Assembly (NCBI GenBank): GCA_036478595.1
Contig: JAZGEF010000014.1
Coordinates: 1 to 64,000 of the forward strand
DNA length: 64,000 nucleotides
Direction of reading: 5' to 3'
From: Granulosicoccus sp036478595
GTDB taxonomy: Bacteria > Pseudomonadota > Gammaproteobacteria > Granulosicoccales > Granulosicoccaceae
The notes under the pieces were generated by a model. It saw only the letters and a program-made list of their open reading frames with translations, had not been told where the DNA came from and did not search any database. Below are positions 49,536 through 58,828 of this stretch, piece by piece; within the stretch, counting starts at the first letter, position 1; each line of letters opens with the position of its first letter. The position numbers and the translations under genes were made by a program.

Positions 49536-51807
49536 CTTCTTCGATTACAGTAGCGTGCGTTTTGATTAAGCCATGATTAGCTAGTGTTAGCTTGGCTTGA
49601 TCGTAGCCTATTTCACTTATGCGTTCGTAGCTCTTAAAGTCAAGTAGTGAAATCTCACTAACGTCGGGCTCGATGAGCACGTCAAGCAGCGATTTAGTTT
49701 CGTTGAGCCGAATAATGCTTTTGATGTCGGTAGAACGCAATAGTGTCTCAGCAATACGTGGGACATTCATGCGTGGCTTTAACGGGTTAAGGCGGCTAAG
49801 TAATGCCTGCCAACCTGACAAAGACGTGCCGTAGTCATACTGCGCACTTAGTTCAGGTATTTGACTGACATTAACCCCGATGATATTGCCAGTACTACCG
49901 AGTTTTTCGTTCATGACATCAACTGGGAAGGTGTTTAACACGGCGCCGTCTATCAACAGCATTTCACTATTGATGGGCACTGGTGAAAATATCCCTGGTA
50001 GAGAAATAGTGCTGCGTACCACATGCCACAACTCACCACTATCGTGCAACACTACTTCACCGTCGAATAAGTTAGAAGACACGCAAAAAAACGGAATCCA
50101 CAAATCCTCTATACGCTTCTCACCATAAACGGTTTTACAAAAATGGGTAAGTTTTGAAGACTTCATTAATGAGCTGATGGGGAAGGTGTAGTCAAACAGT
50201 GCTTTTTTACTAGCGAAGGTTTTTGAAAGCTCGAATATGGCGTTGGTTGTTTGTCCCATTGCCATCGATGCACCTAGCAGGCCACCCATGCTCGAACCAC
50301 CAATGTAATCGATGTCTATTTCTTGTTCTTCTATTAGCTTTTGCACACCCAAATGTGCATAACCGCGTGCTCCACCACCGCTAAACACGATGCCGCGTGC
50401 AGTTCCGCTCATTCGTCTCGCCAGCCGAGCGATGTGTTCGCTGTCGTCTATACGAATGTGATGATGTGCGTGCAGATTACGTTTCTCTAACCATTTGATA
50501 GTGCCGGTAGGTTGCTCGGTGTCGGTGGCATGCAGCAGTACAAGCTCGACGCGTGGCTGATGGTGGTCCTCTGCAAAATGCGAGTTCAAAGCCAGCTCGA
50601 TGCCGCGTAGTTCTGAGGTGTTGCTGCCATCTGCGTTAGCCACGAGTAATACACGATCAGCGCGGTTGACACAACGCCGTGACCAGGCTGTCCATTCGCG
50701 GTTCGCGACGTAGATCATTTGTTGATAGGTGTTTTCTTTATCGTCAAGCCATTCAGTGATCGCCGAATTAAAAGGATCATCAAACGGTGTTTGAGCGGCA
50801 CCTGTTTTGCCATACAGTGTGTCGAAGCCTCCAGCATGTAAGACCATTGGGTCGCCCGTGCGCTTAATTTGAACTTTTAGCTGGTTTAAAAAGCGACGCA
50901 ATGGCAGCCGCTTATCCATCGGGATAATAACGAACGTTTGATCAGCCTTAGCGAGGCCGCTTGTTCGTTCGTTTTCGATATGCCGCTGTACAATTAATTT
51001 TGATAGCGACATCAACATATTAGGCTTTTGCGCGATTAATTCATTGAACAGGCTTTTACGCAAAAAAGCGACCGCTGATTCACGCATTGCGAATACACTT
51101 GCGCTCCTTGGTGTATCAGTGAGTAATGCCAGTTCGCCAACGGTTTCAGGTGCGCGGACTTCGGCAAGCGGTAAACGTTCGCCTTTTGGCGAGAGCGTTT
51201 CGACCGAGAGCCTGCCGGACACTACGATGTGCAAGCCATCTGCTTCATCACCTTCGCCAATAATCAGCTCCCCACTTTTGTATTGGCGTATCTCTGTGCC
51301 ATCGAGTAGGGAATTCATCGTGCTGGTAGTAACCTCACCAAATAAATCGAGAAACACACGCGATAGCATCACTCGCTGAGATAAGTCTGCCGCGGTGTCA
51401 TAGACAAGTGCCAACACTTGAGGGCTAATATCGACCAGCAGCTCAAAAGCAAAGCGTGGGAATTTGGCTAGCTTGGTTGTTTTGGCCGCGATGGCGGTAA
51501 CAAGATTCAAACCACCATTAAGCACTGCAAAATCGCCAGCGGTTTCACCTTTGGTGCGAGAGTGTAAGTAAAAGCCTTCGCCCTCGTTGCTAGCTGGCAT
51601 ATACAAGCTGATTTCACCGCTCATTACCAAGTATAAGTTTTCAGATTGTTTGCCTTCGGAGAACAGCACTTCGCCTTCATTGATATCGAGAAACGATATA
51701 TGTGATGCCAAATTGCGCCAACGTTCATCATCAATATCTTGGATGAAAGGCATTTTTCTCAATTGCTTGAGCAACCTTACGTGTGAATTTAGTGGGTTAA
51801 GCGACAT
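49483..51807 (-). CDS. Patatin-like phospholipase with two cyclic-nucleotide-binding domains (NTE type)
   Basis: A 774-residue protein related to neuropathy target esterase and to bacterial RssA-like lipases. CNB domain 1 is about residues 20-135 and CNB 2 about 150-265; CNB 2 has a full phosphate-binding cassette, VGELALLTDTPRSASV (residues 223-238), with E225 and R234. The patatin domain (about 465-650) has the oxyanion loop GGGARGYAHLGV, nucleophile GGSSMGG and Asp in DGAVLNTFPV. The cyclic nucleotide probably controls lysophospholipase activity. Three nt separate it from the Rieske gene upstream in the same direction. Confidence 0.93.
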   Translation of the reverse strand: MSLNPLNSHVRLLKQLRKMPFIQDIDDERWRNLASHISFLDINEGEVLFSEGKQSENLYLVMSGEISLYMPASNEGEGFYLHSRTKGETAGDFAVLNGGLNLVTAIAAKTTKLAKFPRFAFELLVDISPQVLALVYDTAADLSQRVMLSRVFLDLFGEVTTSTMNSLLDGTEIRQYKSGELIIGEGDEADGLHIVVSGRLSVETLSPKGERLPLAEVRAPETVGELALLTDTPRSASVFAMRESAVAFLRKSLFNELIAQKPNMLMSLSKLIVQRHIENERTSGLAKADQTFVIIPMDKRLPLRRFLNQLKVQIKRTGDPMVLHAGGFDTLYGKTGAAQTPFDDPFNSAITEWLDDKENTYQQMIYVANREWTAWSRRCVNRADRVLLVANADGSNTSELRGIELALNSHFAEDHHQPRVELVLLHATDTEQPTGTIKWLEKRNLHAHHHIRIDDSEHIARLARRMSGTARGIVFSGGGARGYAHLGVQKLIEEQEIDIDYIGGSSMGGLLGASMAMGQTTNAIFELSKTFASKKALFDYTFPISSLMKSSKLTHFCKTVYGEKRIEDLWIPFFCVSSNLFDGEVVLHDSGELWHVVRSTISLPGIFSPVPINSEMLLIDGAVLNTFPVDVMNEKLGSTGNIIGVNVSQIPELSAQYDYGTSLSGWQALLSRLNPLKPRMNVPRIAETLLRSTDIKSIIRLNETKSLLDVLIEPDVSEISLLDFKSYERISEIGYDQAKLTLANHGLIKTHATVIEEVIESDQLPVELPASGST

Positions 51808-51810
51808 GGT

Positions 51811-52506
51811 TTAGCAACGTATACGCTGTTGGGAAAATTTATCAGCCGGTGTAGCAATAGTTTTTTCGCCAGCGGCCTGCCGAACATCGCTCACCTTGTA
51901 TTCCATGGCTAGTCTGTAACCAAAATTCTCCAAAAAACGGTCATATTGATCGTCACCTATACTGCCAACGGCAGTAATGTTTCCGTTTGAATCTTCCTCC
52001 AGCTCTATCGCCGCTAGCGGCATTGGAGCTGGGCCCGACAGCACTCGGCCAGCATCTGCGGGATCATAGATACTGTGCTCGGAGCAGCAACTGATCAGTT
52101 GGGTTCGAGATTGTGCTTCACCGACGCTATCGTAAAAATTAACGGTGTCTGATCGGTAATTAATATGGCTTACCGGTTTAGCCGGATGCGACATCTTGTG
52201 GCTGCAAATGGCAGAAAAGGCCACGATGGATTGGTCATTGCCAATACCGCCAGGCCAGCTGCCATTTGCAGTGGCTTGTGTTGACAGGCGAAGTAAAAAA
52301 CAGGGGGTGGAGATATAGGGATAGCTAAAGATCAGGGACCCTCCAGCTTTTAGCATATGGATATTAACTGGGCTTTGATCCGCTAATACTAGAGCCGATC
52401 TAGCATATTTTTTAATCTCGCTGCCGGCGGAATCGCCATGAGCGTGCAAACTAGCAGCGCCTGCCACCAGCCCAGTACAAAGCTTATTGAAGTGTCTTCT
52501 TTCCAT
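51811..52506 (-). CDS. Exported Rieske-type [2Fe-2S] protein
   Basis: A 231-residue protein. The N-terminus ERRHFNKLCTGLVAGAASL resembles a Tat signal. The Rieske ligands are CSH in AICSHKMSHP and CSEH in ISCCSEHSIYDPADAGRVLSGP, which resembles the small subunit of arsenite oxidase and related Rieske proteins. The spacing between the two ligand pairs is wider than in bc1 Rieske proteins. No arsenite oxidase gene is adjacent, so the electron partner is unknown. It is followed by the patatin gene after 3 nt. Confidence 0.78.
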   Translation of the reverse strand: MERRHFNKLCTGLVAGAASLHAHGDSAGSEIKKYARSALVLADQSPVNIHMLKAGGSLIFSYPYISTPCFLLRLSTQATANGSWPGGIGNDQSIVAFSAICSHKMSHPAKPVSHINYRSDTVNFYDSVGEAQSRTQLISCCSEHSIYDPADAGRVLSGPAPMPLAAIELEEDSNGNITAVGSIGDDQYDRFLENFGYRLAMEYKVSDVRQAAGEKTIATPADKFSQQRIRC

Positions 52507-52582
52507 AGCTCATATCCGTCGTTGGGTTGCCCACGGCAAGATGGCCGAGAGTTGGATTAGCTTAAAAGAAGTGTACACGGAC

Positions 52583-53254
52583 TTATTGCTCACGGTTAAA
52601 TTGGATTGCGCCAAAATGGGCTACCGCAGATTTACCGGTATTATCGGCATCCACCATTACCGCAATGCCGGCTAGCGATCCAACCTCTACGTTAAACAGT
52701 GTTGCAAAATCATCAGCAACATTGCGCGTTTCAAATTGCCATTGGCCTGCCAAAGTGTTACCGCTTTGAACTGCAATCAATTTCGATTTGTTAGTGTAAG
52801 GACTATTCCAGCTATCGTCTTTTGGGGTATGTGATGCCCAAACATAATTGATGGCATAGGTTTGCCAGGCAAACCGACCGTAGCGATAAACCACATAAAC
52901 TCGAGCAGGGAAATCATCACCATCGCGTGTTTGCTCGTTGGTATCGGTAAACACATTGTCAATTTTCCAATGCCAGGAAAGCATGGGGGTGTCTACCAGG
53001 GATATATCGAGCTGTTTGTACAGCAGTGAAGCCTTGGCATTGGCGCTTCCTTTTAACACCCGAGTGCCGTTATCAGTTGTCAGCTGATATTGCGTATGGC
53101 CAACAAACGAGCGTTGCTGCCAATCGTCTAGAGAGAGGTCCGTAAATGGTTGTAGCTCTGTGTCTGCCATGGCGTATGTGCTGGCGACCAGTAACAGGCA
53201 AAAAACACTGCTCAGGGGCCTATCGCTCTCTGTTGAAATCAGACGTTTGTTCAT
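52583..53254 (-). CDS. DUF3047 family secreted protein
   Basis: A 223-residue protein with a signal peptide (about residues 15-30, ending YAMA). SWHWKIDNVFTDTNEQTRDGDDFPARVYVVY is the DUF3047 signature, and GIAVMVDADNTGKSAVAHFGAI ends the fold. Function unknown. First of three minus-strand genes (DUF3047, Rieske, patatin); the 76-nt gap to the Rieske gene may hold its own promoter. Confidence 0.87.
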   Translation of the reverse strand: MNKRLISTESDRPLSSVFCLLLVASTYAMADTELQPFTDLSLDDWQQRSFVGHTQYQLTTDNGTRVLKGSANAKASLLYKQLDISLVDTPMLSWHWKIDNVFTDTNEQTRDGDDFPARVYVVYRYGRFAWQTYAINYVWASHTPKDDSWNSPYTNKSKLIAVQSGNTLAGQWQFETRNVADDFATLFNVEVGSLAGIAVMVDADNTGKSAVAHFGAIQFNREQ

Positions 53255-53432
53255 GATTATTGGTCAGTCTGCCTGTTTGTTGGTTCAGCAATACCGGAGC
53301 GCCGCCTATAATGTGTGTTCTAGTCTATTTATGGGCATTTTTTGGGCCGGTTGCACACTTGCTCGCGTCTAAAGCCAATATAAAGTGTAAAAAGCGTAAA
53401 ATATTCGCCACTCATTTGGTTTTATCTCTGCC

Positions 53433-54419
53433 ATGGTTAACGCAAAGGCGCAAAGACGCTTTCTGATTTGTGCCTTAAGTACCGTCGTTATCATATATAT
53501 GCTGATACTGGTAGGCGGAATAGTGCGCGCCACCGGTGCGGGTATGGGTTGCCCAGACTGGCCTACTTGTTTCGGGCGGTGGATACCACCCACCAGTGAA
53601 GCTCAATTACCGGCAAACTACCAAACTATCTACGCAGATCGAGGCTACGCCGACACCACCTTCAATCTGCGTAAAACATGGACGGAGTACCTTAATCGTC
53701 TGTTGGGTGTGTTTACTGGTTTCGCTATATTGGTAACGCTGTTGTTCTCCAATGAGTACAGGCGATCCGACAAATCAATTTTTTACCTATCATTTATGGC
53801 TTTTATATTGGTTGGGGTGCAGGGTTGGTTGGGTTCTAGAGTGGTAGCCAGCAATTTGCATCCGGGCTTGATTACCGTGCATATGTTACTTGCGCAAGTG
53901 ATCGTGTGTTTGATTATCATGGCTTGTGTACGGGCATACCAGCACAGCATTGATCGCACCGCCATTCTCAATTTACCAGCAGCCATATACCCGTTGATGT
54001 GGTTTGCAATGATTGCCGGCCTTGTGCAGCTACTGCTTGGCACGCAGGTTCGTGAAGCGATTGATCTAGTGGCAAAACAAAGCAACTATGTAAATCGTCA
54101 TTTATGGATTGATAATCTGCCAATAATTTTTAACGTTCATAAGGTTTTATCAATACCGGTGGTGGGGTTAAACCTGTGGTTTGCTTATCGTATTCGCGGG
54201 TCCCTTGCATCCACTTTACTGTCATTTTTGGCTCTGTTGCTAATGGGTTTAGTCACCGGCACAGCGATAATGGGCATGTCTATGGAGCGATTAAATTTGC
54301 CTATGTTTGCACAGCCACTACACCTGTGGTTGGCATCGTTGATCCTTGGGGTTCAGTTCGCTATCTATTTGATCGTCAGACAAGGCCGCATTCATGCTGA
54401 CTTGCAAAACACCGCTTGA
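53433..54419 (+). CDS. ctaA: Haem A synthase (COX15/CtaA)
   Basis: CtaA oxidises the haem O methyl group to a formyl, giving haem A for aa3-type cytochrome oxidases. The 328-residue protein is predicted to have eight membrane helices. GGIVRATGAGMGCPDWPTCFG is the N-terminal signature with the Cys pair; haem-binding His residues occur in HPGLITVHMLLA and in NVHKVL and QPLHLWLASL. The cell therefore probably uses an aa3 oxidase, although no oxidase gene is in the window. Confidence 0.94.
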   Translation: MVNAKAQRRFLICALSTVVIIYMLILVGGIVRATGAGMGCPDWPTCFGRWIPPTSEAQLPANYQTIYADRGYADTTFNLRKTWTEYLNRLLGVFTGFAILVTLLFSNEYRRSDKSIFYLSFMAFILVGVQGWLGSRVVASNLHPGLITVHMLLAQVIVCLIIMACVRAYQHSIDRTAILNLPAAIYPLMWFAMIAGLVQLLLGTQVREAIDLVAKQSNYVNRHLWIDNLPIIFNVHKVLSIPVVGLNLWFAYRIRGSLASTLLSFLALLLMGLVTGTAIMGMSMERLNLPMFAQPLHLWLASLILGVQFAIYLIVRQGRIHADLQNTA

Positions 54420-54487
54420 TTGATTAAATTGTTGGTGGCGCCAGGAAGGCGCAGCCGTACGCGGCCCGTATAAACATGGAGGTTTTT

Positions 54488-54925
54488 ATGGCTATTTGTC
54501 AGCATACGTTGTCATTCCCGATATTGCAGATATCATTCAGTGTGTTTTTGAAGTTTTTTGTAACAACGGGCTTAGTATTGGCGGGCTCCGGAACAGCGGC
54601 GTATGCTGCCGAACCGCTAAATGTCAATCTCGCAACAGCATCACAACTTGAATCTTATTTGCCTGGTATAGGCAAGGTCAAAGCGCAAGCAATTGTGGAT
54701 TACCGAAATCGCAATGGCCCATTTGATGGGCCTGAACAATTGCTAGAAATCAAAGGTGTAGGGTCACATACACTGGATCGCATCCGCTCATTGATTAAAT
54801 TTGATAGCGGTCGAGCGCTGTTTTTCTCACAAGCTAGCCAACAACATCTGGATGCTCGGGATCAAGCCATTCGCGAAGGTATCAAACGGATTGTGACCCG
54901 GGCAAAGAAAGCTGCGCATAATTAA
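54488..54925 (+). CDS. ComEA-like helix-hairpin-helix DNA-binding protein
   Basis: A 145-residue exported protein with a signal peptide (to about residue 40, YAAEP) and a tandem helix-hairpin-helix domain (NVNLATASQLESYLPGIG, then FDGPEQLLEIKGVGSHTLDRI). This is the ComEA core, used to bind incoming DNA in natural transformation, followed by a basic helical tail. GGAGG lies eight bases before ATG 54488, so the upstream in-frame ATG at 54476 overlaps the ribosome-binding site and is rejected. Confidence 0.85.
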   Translation: MAICQHTLSFPILQISFSVFLKFFVTTGLVLAGSGTAAYAAEPLNVNLATASQLESYLPGIGKVKAQAIVDYRNRNGPFDGPEQLLEIKGVGSHTLDRIRSLIKFDSGRALFFSQASQQHLDARDQAIREGIKRIVTRAKKAAHN

Positions 54926-54946
54926 CAAAGGCGTGCGTTTTTAATT

Positions 54947-54981
54947 AGCCTAATAATAGCGATGGCTTATTGCATTAGGCT
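54947..54981. terminator. Hairpin between convergent comEA-like gene and apt
   Basis: AGCCTAAT (54947-54954) and ATTAGGCT (54974-54981) form a perfect 8-bp outer stem; AATAGC/GCTTATT inside extends it. Its place between the two convergent 3' ends fits a bidirectional terminator. Confidence 0.5.
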
Positions 54982-54988
54982 TGCGTGC

Positions 54989-55528
54989 CTAGTCGCCGTC
55001 AAAATTGCACAGCACATGGACAGGCACGTCCAGGGCTTCGATTTTTTTGCGGCCGCCAAGCTCGGGTAGATCAACAATAAAAGCCGCGCCAATGATATCA
55101 ACACCGGCACGTCTTAAGAGCTTGATGCCGGCCTCACAGGTGCCGCCGGTTGCGATTAGATCGTCCACTATCAGTACGCGTTCACCCTCAATTAAGGCGT
55201 CGTCATGAAGCTCCATCGTGTCTTGACCGTATTCCAACTCATATTGCTCCTGCAACACATTGCCGGGCAGTTTTCCTGATTTTCTTATTGGGACAAAGCC
55301 AAGTGCAAGCTGATGCGCCACAGCACCGCCAAGGATAAATCCGCGAGCCTCAAGTGCTACAACCTTGTCTATTTCCAGACCGGCGTAGGGGTGTAGCAAT
55401 CTGTCGATCGCAATTCGAAAACCGCGAGCATTGTTAAATAATGTTGTGACATCACGGAACAGAATGCCGGGCTTTGGGTGATCTGGAATAGTTCGGATGT
55501 AGTCTTTAAGATCAGTGGAATGTTGCAT
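54989..55528 (-). CDS. apt: Adenine phosphoribosyltransferase
   Basis: Apt salvages adenine to AMP with PRPP. The 179-residue protein shows IRTIPDHPKPGILFRDVTTLF near its start, ALEARGFILGGAVAHQLALGFVPIRK and the PRPP-binding motif VLIVDDLIATGGTCEAGIKLL. ATG at 55526-55528 (MQHSTDLKD) gives the usual length; the longer frame to 55579 is not supported. Confidence 0.96.
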   Translation of the reverse strand: MQHSTDLKDYIRTIPDHPKPGILFRDVTTLFNNARGFRIAIDRLLHPYAGLEIDKVVALEARGFILGGAVAHQLALGFVPIRKSGKLPGNVLQEQYELEYGQDTMELHDDALIEGERVLIVDDLIATGGTCEAGIKLLRRAGVDIIGAAFIVDLPELGGRKKIEALDVPVHVLCNFDGD

Positions 55529-55698
55529 GGTTTTACGTTGGTAGCCTGTGGGATACGAGATTGACTCATTTTTGAACAATCCACTGGCTTGAAGAGCCAG
55601 CTATTACACGATGATACCGTTCAACAGGGTTTGTGGGAAGCTGCGGGTTTGGGCCCGTGATAAAATTGGTATGAACAATCACATTTTTGGAGCAGATT

Positions 55699-56496
55699 AT
55701 GGATCTTGTGGGTACGTTAGGCAAAATGATTTTGAGTGGCGCAATGAAGCGTGGCGGTGGTGCTGATATTCTCGGTGGCTTGCTAGGTGGCGCTGCTCAA
55801 AAAGGTCAGGAAGGTGCAGGAGGTTTGGGCGGTTTGCTCGGTGGGCTTTCTGGCGGTGGCAACGCTGACGCAGGTGGGCTAGGCGGCTTACTTGGCAAAG
55901 CGACTCAAGGCGGTAGTGGTGGTGGTCTTGGAGATCTGCTTGGCAAACTACAGCAAGGTGGTCAAGTACCACAGCAAGCTCCACAAGGTGCCAACGCTGG
56001 GGCTGGTGGTTTAGGCGACTTACTCGGTGGTTTGCTTGGTGGTCAAGCGGGCGCGCAAGGTGGTGGCTTAGGCGATTTGCTAGGCGCTGCACTGGGCGGA
56101 CAAATACCCGGTGCGGCACAGGTGCCTGCCCCATCTGCACAACAAACTGGCCAAGCAGAATTGCTGATCAAAGCAATGATCAGCGCTGCAAAGTCTGATG
56201 GCGCTGTTGATGCGCAAGAACAAGAAAAAATCGTTGGCCAACTAGGCGACATCGACGCTGAAGAAGCGGCGTTTATCAGAGCAGAAATGCAAAAGCCACT
56301 TGATCTGGCTGGCCTTGTCAATAGCGTGCCTCGTGGTATGGAACAACAGGTGTACGTGCTATCACTGATGTCAATTGATCTGGATTCGAAAGCCGAAGCT
56401 GATTATCTGGACAAACTAGCTCAAGGCTTGAATATTAATAATCAAGTGAGTAATCAATTACACCAGGAACTAGGCGCGCCGTTGTTGCACGCGTAA
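55699..56496 (+). CDS. Glycine-rich DUF533/TerB-like protein
   Basis: A 265-residue protein of the YebE/DUF533 group. Residues about 20-145 are low-complexity with many GLGGLLGG or GLGDLLGG units. The C-terminal 110 residues are a helical TerB-like domain (AELLIKAMISAAKSDGAVDAQEQEKI, with the typical acidic helix). ATG 55699 is preceded by GGAG. A beta/gamma-crystallin gene follows after 28 nt. Role unknown; inner-membrane or periplasmic association is possible. Confidence 0.88.
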   Translation: MDLVGTLGKMILSGAMKRGGGADILGGLLGGAAQKGQEGAGGLGGLLGGLSGGGNADAGGLGGLLGKATQGGSGGGLGDLLGKLQQGGQVPQQAPQGANAGAGGLGDLLGGLLGGQAGAQGGGLGDLLGAALGGQIPGAAQVPAPSAQQTGQAELLIKAMISAAKSDGAVDAQEQEKIVGQLGDIDAEEAAFIRAEMQKPLDLAGLVNSVPRGMEQQVYVLSLMSIDLDSKAEADYLDKLAQGLNINNQVSNQLHQELGAPLLHA

Positions 56497-56524
56497 TCCA
56501 GTAATCCATAAAAGGGGAACAAAA

Positions 56525-58060
56525 ATGAAACGCTGCATGCTTTTACTCTTGTTGGCATTTCCAATGCTGGCATCGGCCGACGTTACGTTTTACGCAAAAT
56601 GTGATTATAAGGGGCCGGGCGTCGCCTTGGCACCGGGTGATTACACTGCCAGAGAGATGCTGGAATTCGGTATTCCACAAGATTCCATCTCTGCGGTAGA
56701 CGTGCCACGTGGCCTCACGGTGACACTTTACGAAAATGATCTATTTAAAGGGCGTTACGGTACTTTGAAACGATCTGATCCGTGCTTAAGCAACGATCGC
56801 TTCGATGATATTGTCAGTTCTATATCCATAAGAGAGAGTTTTGAAGTCACGGCTCCGGCGGCGCAAGCTGAAACTCGATCCGACTCGGGCGTTACGCTGT
56901 ATACCGAGTGCAATTTTAAAGGGCGCTCCGCGATCCTCGGTGATGGTAATTACAACCTGGCGCAATTAAAAAAATTGGGTATCCTCAACAACACAGTGTC
57001 GTCGGTGAAAGTGGCTGATGGGTTTTCTGTGACGCTCTACGACAATGATTTTCTTAGAGGTCGATCTGGGCGCTTAGAACGGGATCATGATTGTCTTTCA
57101 CGGGATCGATTTGATGACCTTGTAAGTTCGGTTGCGGTAGTGCGAGATGCAAATGCGGTGGTGAAAAAGCCAACACCCGTTGCAGTTGCGAAATCTGCAA
57201 TTACTTTGTATTCCGAATGTAACTACAAAGGTCGCGCTATCAACTTGGAGGAAGGTGAGTTCACCACTGCGATGCTGCTTAAGTTAGGCGTGGCAAATAA
57301 TTCTATTTCTTCCATCCGTGTATCGGATGGTTATCAAGTTGAGTTATTTGAAAATGACTTTTATCGAGGCTCTTCTGGCACTTTGCGGCAAAATGACAAC
57401 TGCCTGATTGACGATCGATTTAACGATACTATTTCATCATTGCTTGTGACACGTGACCCACGTGCCGTTGCAGAAGCCGCAGCCGCTGCCAAGGTAAAAG
57501 ATAACCGTGTTGGTGTAACGGTGTTTGGTCACTGTAATTTCAAAGGTGGCAGTGTCAAGCTCAAAGTTGGCAAATATGATGTTGATGCACTGAAGGCTGC
57601 TCGTATCAAAGACGACGTTATTTCTTCTTTCAAAGTAGAGAAGGGTTTTCAGGTCACACTGTATGATTCAGGCGACTTCACTGGTCCAGGCAAAGTGTTT
57701 ACTCACAATGATAGCTGCTTAGACGATGACAAATTGAATGAAGCGGTATCTTCACTAATTGTCGAGCCACTGCAAGCGGTTAAATCTACTGCAGAATTAA
57801 CGCAATTCAAAAAACCAACTGTCACTTCTAGTGATAACGACATGGCTGCTGTTAATCGAGCGCTTAAATGTGTTGAACAGTATGCGTCTCGAGGTTTGTG
57901 CGACTCTCACCGTTGGGCCAATATCAGCAAACGTTGTGATCTTGCAAAGACTAAGCTGATGACTGATGGCTATTTGCGTGGCCATGTTGATGCGGGTAAC
58001 TGTAAGACAGAATACTGGGACGAACTTTCCACGCGCGTTGCTAACCCGGCACAACGATAA
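56525..58060 (+). CDS. Secreted protein with four tandem beta/gamma-crystallin domains
   Basis: A 511-residue protein with a signal peptide (residues 1-19, MLASA). Four repeats of about 100 residues each begin VTFYAKCDYKG, VTLYTECNFKG, ITLYSECNYKG and VTVFGHCNFKG. Each holds two Greek-key motifs, and each motif ends in the calcium-binding pattern (N/D)(N/D)xx(S/T)S or a close variant: QDSISA, DDIVSS, NNTVSS, DDLVSS, NNSISS, NDTISS, DDVISS, NEAVSS. A Cys-rich C-terminal region of about 80 residues is unassigned. Calcium binding outside the cell is likely, perhaps for envelope or matrix stability. Confidence 0.9.
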   Translation: MKRCMLLLLLAFPMLASADVTFYAKCDYKGPGVALAPGDYTAREMLEFGIPQDSISAVDVPRGLTVTLYENDLFKGRYGTLKRSDPCLSNDRFDDIVSSISIRESFEVTAPAAQAETRSDSGVTLYTECNFKGRSAILGDGNYNLAQLKKLGILNNTVSSVKVADGFSVTLYDNDFLRGRSGRLERDHDCLSRDRFDDLVSSVAVVRDANAVVKKPTPVAVAKSAITLYSECNYKGRAINLEEGEFTTAMLLKLGVANNSISSIRVSDGYQVELFENDFYRGSSGTLRQNDNCLIDDRFNDTISSLLVTRDPRAVAEAAAAAKVKDNRVGVTVFGHCNFKGGSVKLKVGKYDVDALKAARIKDDVISSFKVEKGFQVTLYDSGDFTGPGKVFTHNDSCLDDDKLNEAVSSLIVEPLQAVKSTAELTQFKKPTVTSSDNDMAAVNRALKCVEQYASRGLCDSHRWANISKRCDLAKTKLMTDGYLRGHVDAGNCKTEYWDELSTRVANPAQR

Positions 58061-58180
58061 CACTCGTTTTGCAGCACAAGTTGCCACCGCGTAGGCGCTG
58101 GCAACTACAATGCCCCATTAACTCATTCAGTTAACACTTCACTAATTAATTCCACTTACTCACCGAAGAGCTTATTTGTA

Positions 58181-58828
58181 ATGAAGACAAACCGAGCAAT
58201 TTTGTTGGCAGCGATTTCGTTGTCGTTTACCGCTTGTAGTACGGTTAAGTACAACACGCTAGAGAAAATCGGCATACACAAGCGCGATATATTGGTGTCT
58301 GATGTAAAAGAGGCACGTGATGCGCAAAAAGATGCGCAGGGGCAATTTCAAGACGCACTGGAGCGTTTTGGCACGGTGATCGAAATTGAAGAAACTAATC
58401 TGAAAAAAGCCTACAACCGTTTAAAGGACGAATACGACGACAGCGTTGACGCTGCCGAAGATGTTTCTGATGAGATCAATGATGTCGAGAAGGTAGCCGG
58501 CGATTTGTTTAACGAATGGGAAAGCGAAATCAAACAATATTCGGATGCTAATTTGCGTCGCGATAGTCAATCAAAGCTGAGTGATACGCAAGCTCGTTAC
58601 AAACAAATGCTATCCAGCATGAAGGCAGCTGAGGCGAGCATGCAGCCCGTGCTGGCGACATTTAAAGATAATGTTCTCTATCTAAAGCACAATTTAAACG
58701 CCCAAGCGGTGGGTTCTTTGCGCGGTACGTTTAATAACCTGGAGGGTGATATCGAGCGATTGGTTGATAAAATGAATCAATCAATTGAACGCTCAAATGA
58801 TTTCATCGCGCAAATGAAAACTTCATGA
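58181..58828 (+). CDS. DUF2959 lipoprotein, coiled coil
   Basis: A 215-residue lipoprotein: signal peptide with lipobox FTAC (Cys about residue 20), then an almost wholly helical chain rich in Lys, Asp, Glu and Gln (EKIGIHKRDILVSDVKEARDAQ at the family's conserved start). DUF2959 proteins have no settled role. Its stop overlaps the DUF2288 start by four bases. Confidence 0.87.
   Translation: MKTNRAILLAAISLSFTACSTVKYNTLEKIGIHKRDILVSDVKEARDAQKDAQGQFQDALERFGTVIEIEETNLKKAYNRLKDEYDDSVDAAEDVSDEINDVEKVAGDLFNEWESEIKQYSDANLRRDSQSKLSDTQARYKQMLSSMKAAEASMQPVLATFKDNVLYLKHNLNAQAVGSLRGTFNNLEGDIERLVDKMNQSIERSNDFIAQMKTS

Noticed and set aside
55697..56140. 147-codon minus-strand frame opposite the glycine-rich gene
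   Set aside because: It is an antisense shadow of GGT/GGC-rich repeats, giving a His/Gln/Arg-rich low-complexity product.
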